Made by a program: the position numbers and the translations under genes. This document shows positions 4,885-5,928 of a stretch of 5,928 nt of DNA, piece by piece (position 1 is the stretch's first letter; the number at the start of each line of letters is the position of its first letter). The DNA is taken from positions 1-5,928 of the forward strand of contig JAKABE010000222.1 in the NCBI GenBank assembly GCA_021801945.1, in the 5' to 3' direction. Source of the stretch: Acidobacteriota bacterium (GTDB taxonomy: Bacteria; Acidobacteriota; Terriglobia; Terriglobales; Acidobacteriaceae). Below the pieces are notes generated by a model, which saw nothing but the letters and a program-made list of their open reading frames with translations, did not search any database and had not been told where the DNA came from.

Positions 4885-5928
4885 TTGTCCGAGACGAATG
4901 CGGAGACGATTTACGACGTAGCGGTGATTGGCGGTGGGCCGGCGGGTTATACGGCGGCGATTCGTGGCGCGGAGTATGGGCTGAAGGTGGCGCTGATTGA
5001 CGCCAGCCCCAAGCTGGGCGGGACCTGCCTGCACGTGGGCTGCATTCCGACCAAGGCGCTGCTGTTCAACGCGGAGCTTTGGGATCATCTGAAACATGCC
5101 GCCGAGTATGGGATCAGTCTTGGCGAAGGAGACGCGGCTAAGCCAGGGCTTGACTGGAGCGCTGTGATGGCGCGGAAGAACGCGATCATCACCAAGCACG
5201 TGAAGGGGCTCGAGTTCCTGATGCGCAAACACAAGATCACCGTGGTCGCGGGCTTCGGACGGCTGACAGGCGGTGCGAAAGACGGCGTGCATACGGTCGA
5301 TGTGGATGCGAAGGGCGCGAAGAGCCAGGTGAAGGCGAAGAACGTGATTCTGGCCACCGGATCGGAGGCCAAGCTGCTGCCGGGCTTCGTGGCCGGCGAA
5401 CGCATCCTGACGAACATCGAGATTCTGTCGTTGAGCGCGCTGCCGAAGTCGCTGATCGTGATCGGCGCGGGCGCGGTGGGCGTGGAGTTCGCGTCGATCT
5501 TCCGCAGCTTCGGAACTGAGGTCACGATACTGGAGTTTTTGCCGCGCGTGGTTCCGGTGGAAGACGAGGAGATTTCGAAAGAGCTGGCGCGGGTGTTCCG
5601 CAAGCGCGGCATCGAGACGCAGACGGGCGCGAAGGTAGAGAAGGTGGAGAACACGAGCGCGGGCGTGAAGGTGAGCTATACCGACGCCAACGGCAAGGCG
5701 CAGGCGAAGGAGGCTGAGAAGGTGCTGGTGGCGGTTGGGCGCGGGCCGCTGACGCGGGAAATTGGCCTGGAAAAGACGAGGGTCGAGCTCGAGCGCGGAT
5801 TGGTGAAGGTGAATGAGGCGCAGGAGACGGCGGAGCCGGGCGTGTATGCGATTGGCGATATCGTGGCCGGGCTGCCGCAACTGGCGCACGTGGGCATGAT
5901 GTGCGGCATGGTGGCCGTGGCGAAGATC
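4885..5928 (+). CDS. lpdA: Dihydrolipoamide dehydrogenase (E3), 3' end beyond the window
   Basis: The first 348 residues of a class I flavoprotein disulfide reductase; families of this type run about 460-480 residues, so the C-terminal dimerisation domain with its His-Glu pair is outside. It reoxidises dihydrolipoamide of pyruvate, 2-oxoglutarate or branched-chain dehydrogenase complexes (or glycine cleavage), passing electrons via FAD to NAD+. Visible are the FAD-binding GGGPAG (16-21), the redox disulfide in GGTCLHVGCIPTK (Cys48, Cys53), ATGS (157-160), the NAD-binding GAGAVG (194-199) with Glu217 ending the next strand (favouring NAD over NADP), and the second FAD motif YAIGD (321-325), followed by PQLAH. 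His50 and Thr56 replace the more common Asn and Ser of GGTCLNVGCIPSK. The disulfide spacing and PQLAH favour E3 over glutathione or mercuric reductase. The frame stays open to the last base. The TTG start rests on GGAGG 4 nt ahead. It follows miaA by 99 nt; no E1 or E2 gene is in view. Codons are strongly GC-ending. Confidence 0.95.
   Translation, partial: MSETNAETIYDVAVIGGGPAGYTAAIRGAEYGLKVALIDASPKLGGTCLHVGCIPTKALLFNAELWDHLKHAAEYGISLGEGDAAKPGLDWSAVMARKNAIITKHVKGLEFLMRKHKITVVAGFGRLTGGAKDGVHTVDVDAKGAKSQVKAKNVILATGSEAKLLPGFVAGERILTNIEILSLSALPKSLIVIGAGAVGVEFASIFRSFGTEVTILEFLPRVVPVEDEEISKELARVFRKRGIETQTGAKVEKVENTSAGVKVSYTDANGKAQAKEAEKVLVAVGRGPLTREIGLEKTRVELERGLVKVNEAQETAEPGVYAIGDIVAGLPQLAHVGMMCGMVAVAKI

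Noticed and set aside
4816..5889. Long minus-strand frame opposite lpdA (357 codons)
   Set aside because: Composition is Arg/His/Leu-heavy and without motifs; GC-rich coding DNA leaves the opposite frame open by chance.
1..5928. CRISPR arrays, tRNA genes, insertion sequences
   Set aside because: No spaced direct repeats, no cloverleaf with a T-arm signature, no transposase motifs and no terminal inverted repeats seen on either strand.

Overview
The window (5,928 bp) is GC-rich bacterial DNA that reads best as chromosome from an Acidobacteriota-like organism. That placement is an inference. It rests on high GC at third codon positions, TTG/GTG starts, a 7-bp tandem spacer repeat of a kind I associate with Acidobacteriota genomes, and the wording of the dihydrolipoamide dehydrogenase active site. 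No rRNA or other taxonomic marker is present.

Left block (1-1981, + strand): the end of a bufferin-type RiPP operon. The first ~19 bases may be the last codons of the precursor-peptide gene (weak evidence). A long, perfectly closed 18-bp hairpin (41-80) follows. Then come bufB (DUF692/MNIO multinuclear iron oxidase, 100-996) and bufC (DUF2063 partner, GTG start at 983, overlapping bufB by 14 nt). In characterised bufferin systems this enzyme pair modifies cysteines of a small secreted peptide so that it binds copper. No DoxX-like bufD follows. This block has a looser, more AT-tolerant codon usage than the rest of the window.

Middle block: purD (2094-3368, - strand) encodes phosphoribosylamine-glycine ligase of purine synthesis. 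It converges on bufC across a 112-bp spacer with no clear intrinsic terminator.

Right block (3539-5928, + strand), divergent from purD: a 62-residue single-pass membrane protein of unknown function, a 35-bp heptad repeat, miaA (tRNA A37 dimethylallyltransferase), a structured 99-bp spacer, and the first 348 codons of lpdA (dihydrolipoamide dehydrogenase), which runs off the window. These are housekeeping genes with strongly GC-ending codons.

The most interesting parts are the bufBC pair with its inter-gene hairpin and unseen precursor, the small membrane protein with the conserved-looking NPKWIFPPGWWRW tail, and the heptad repeat.
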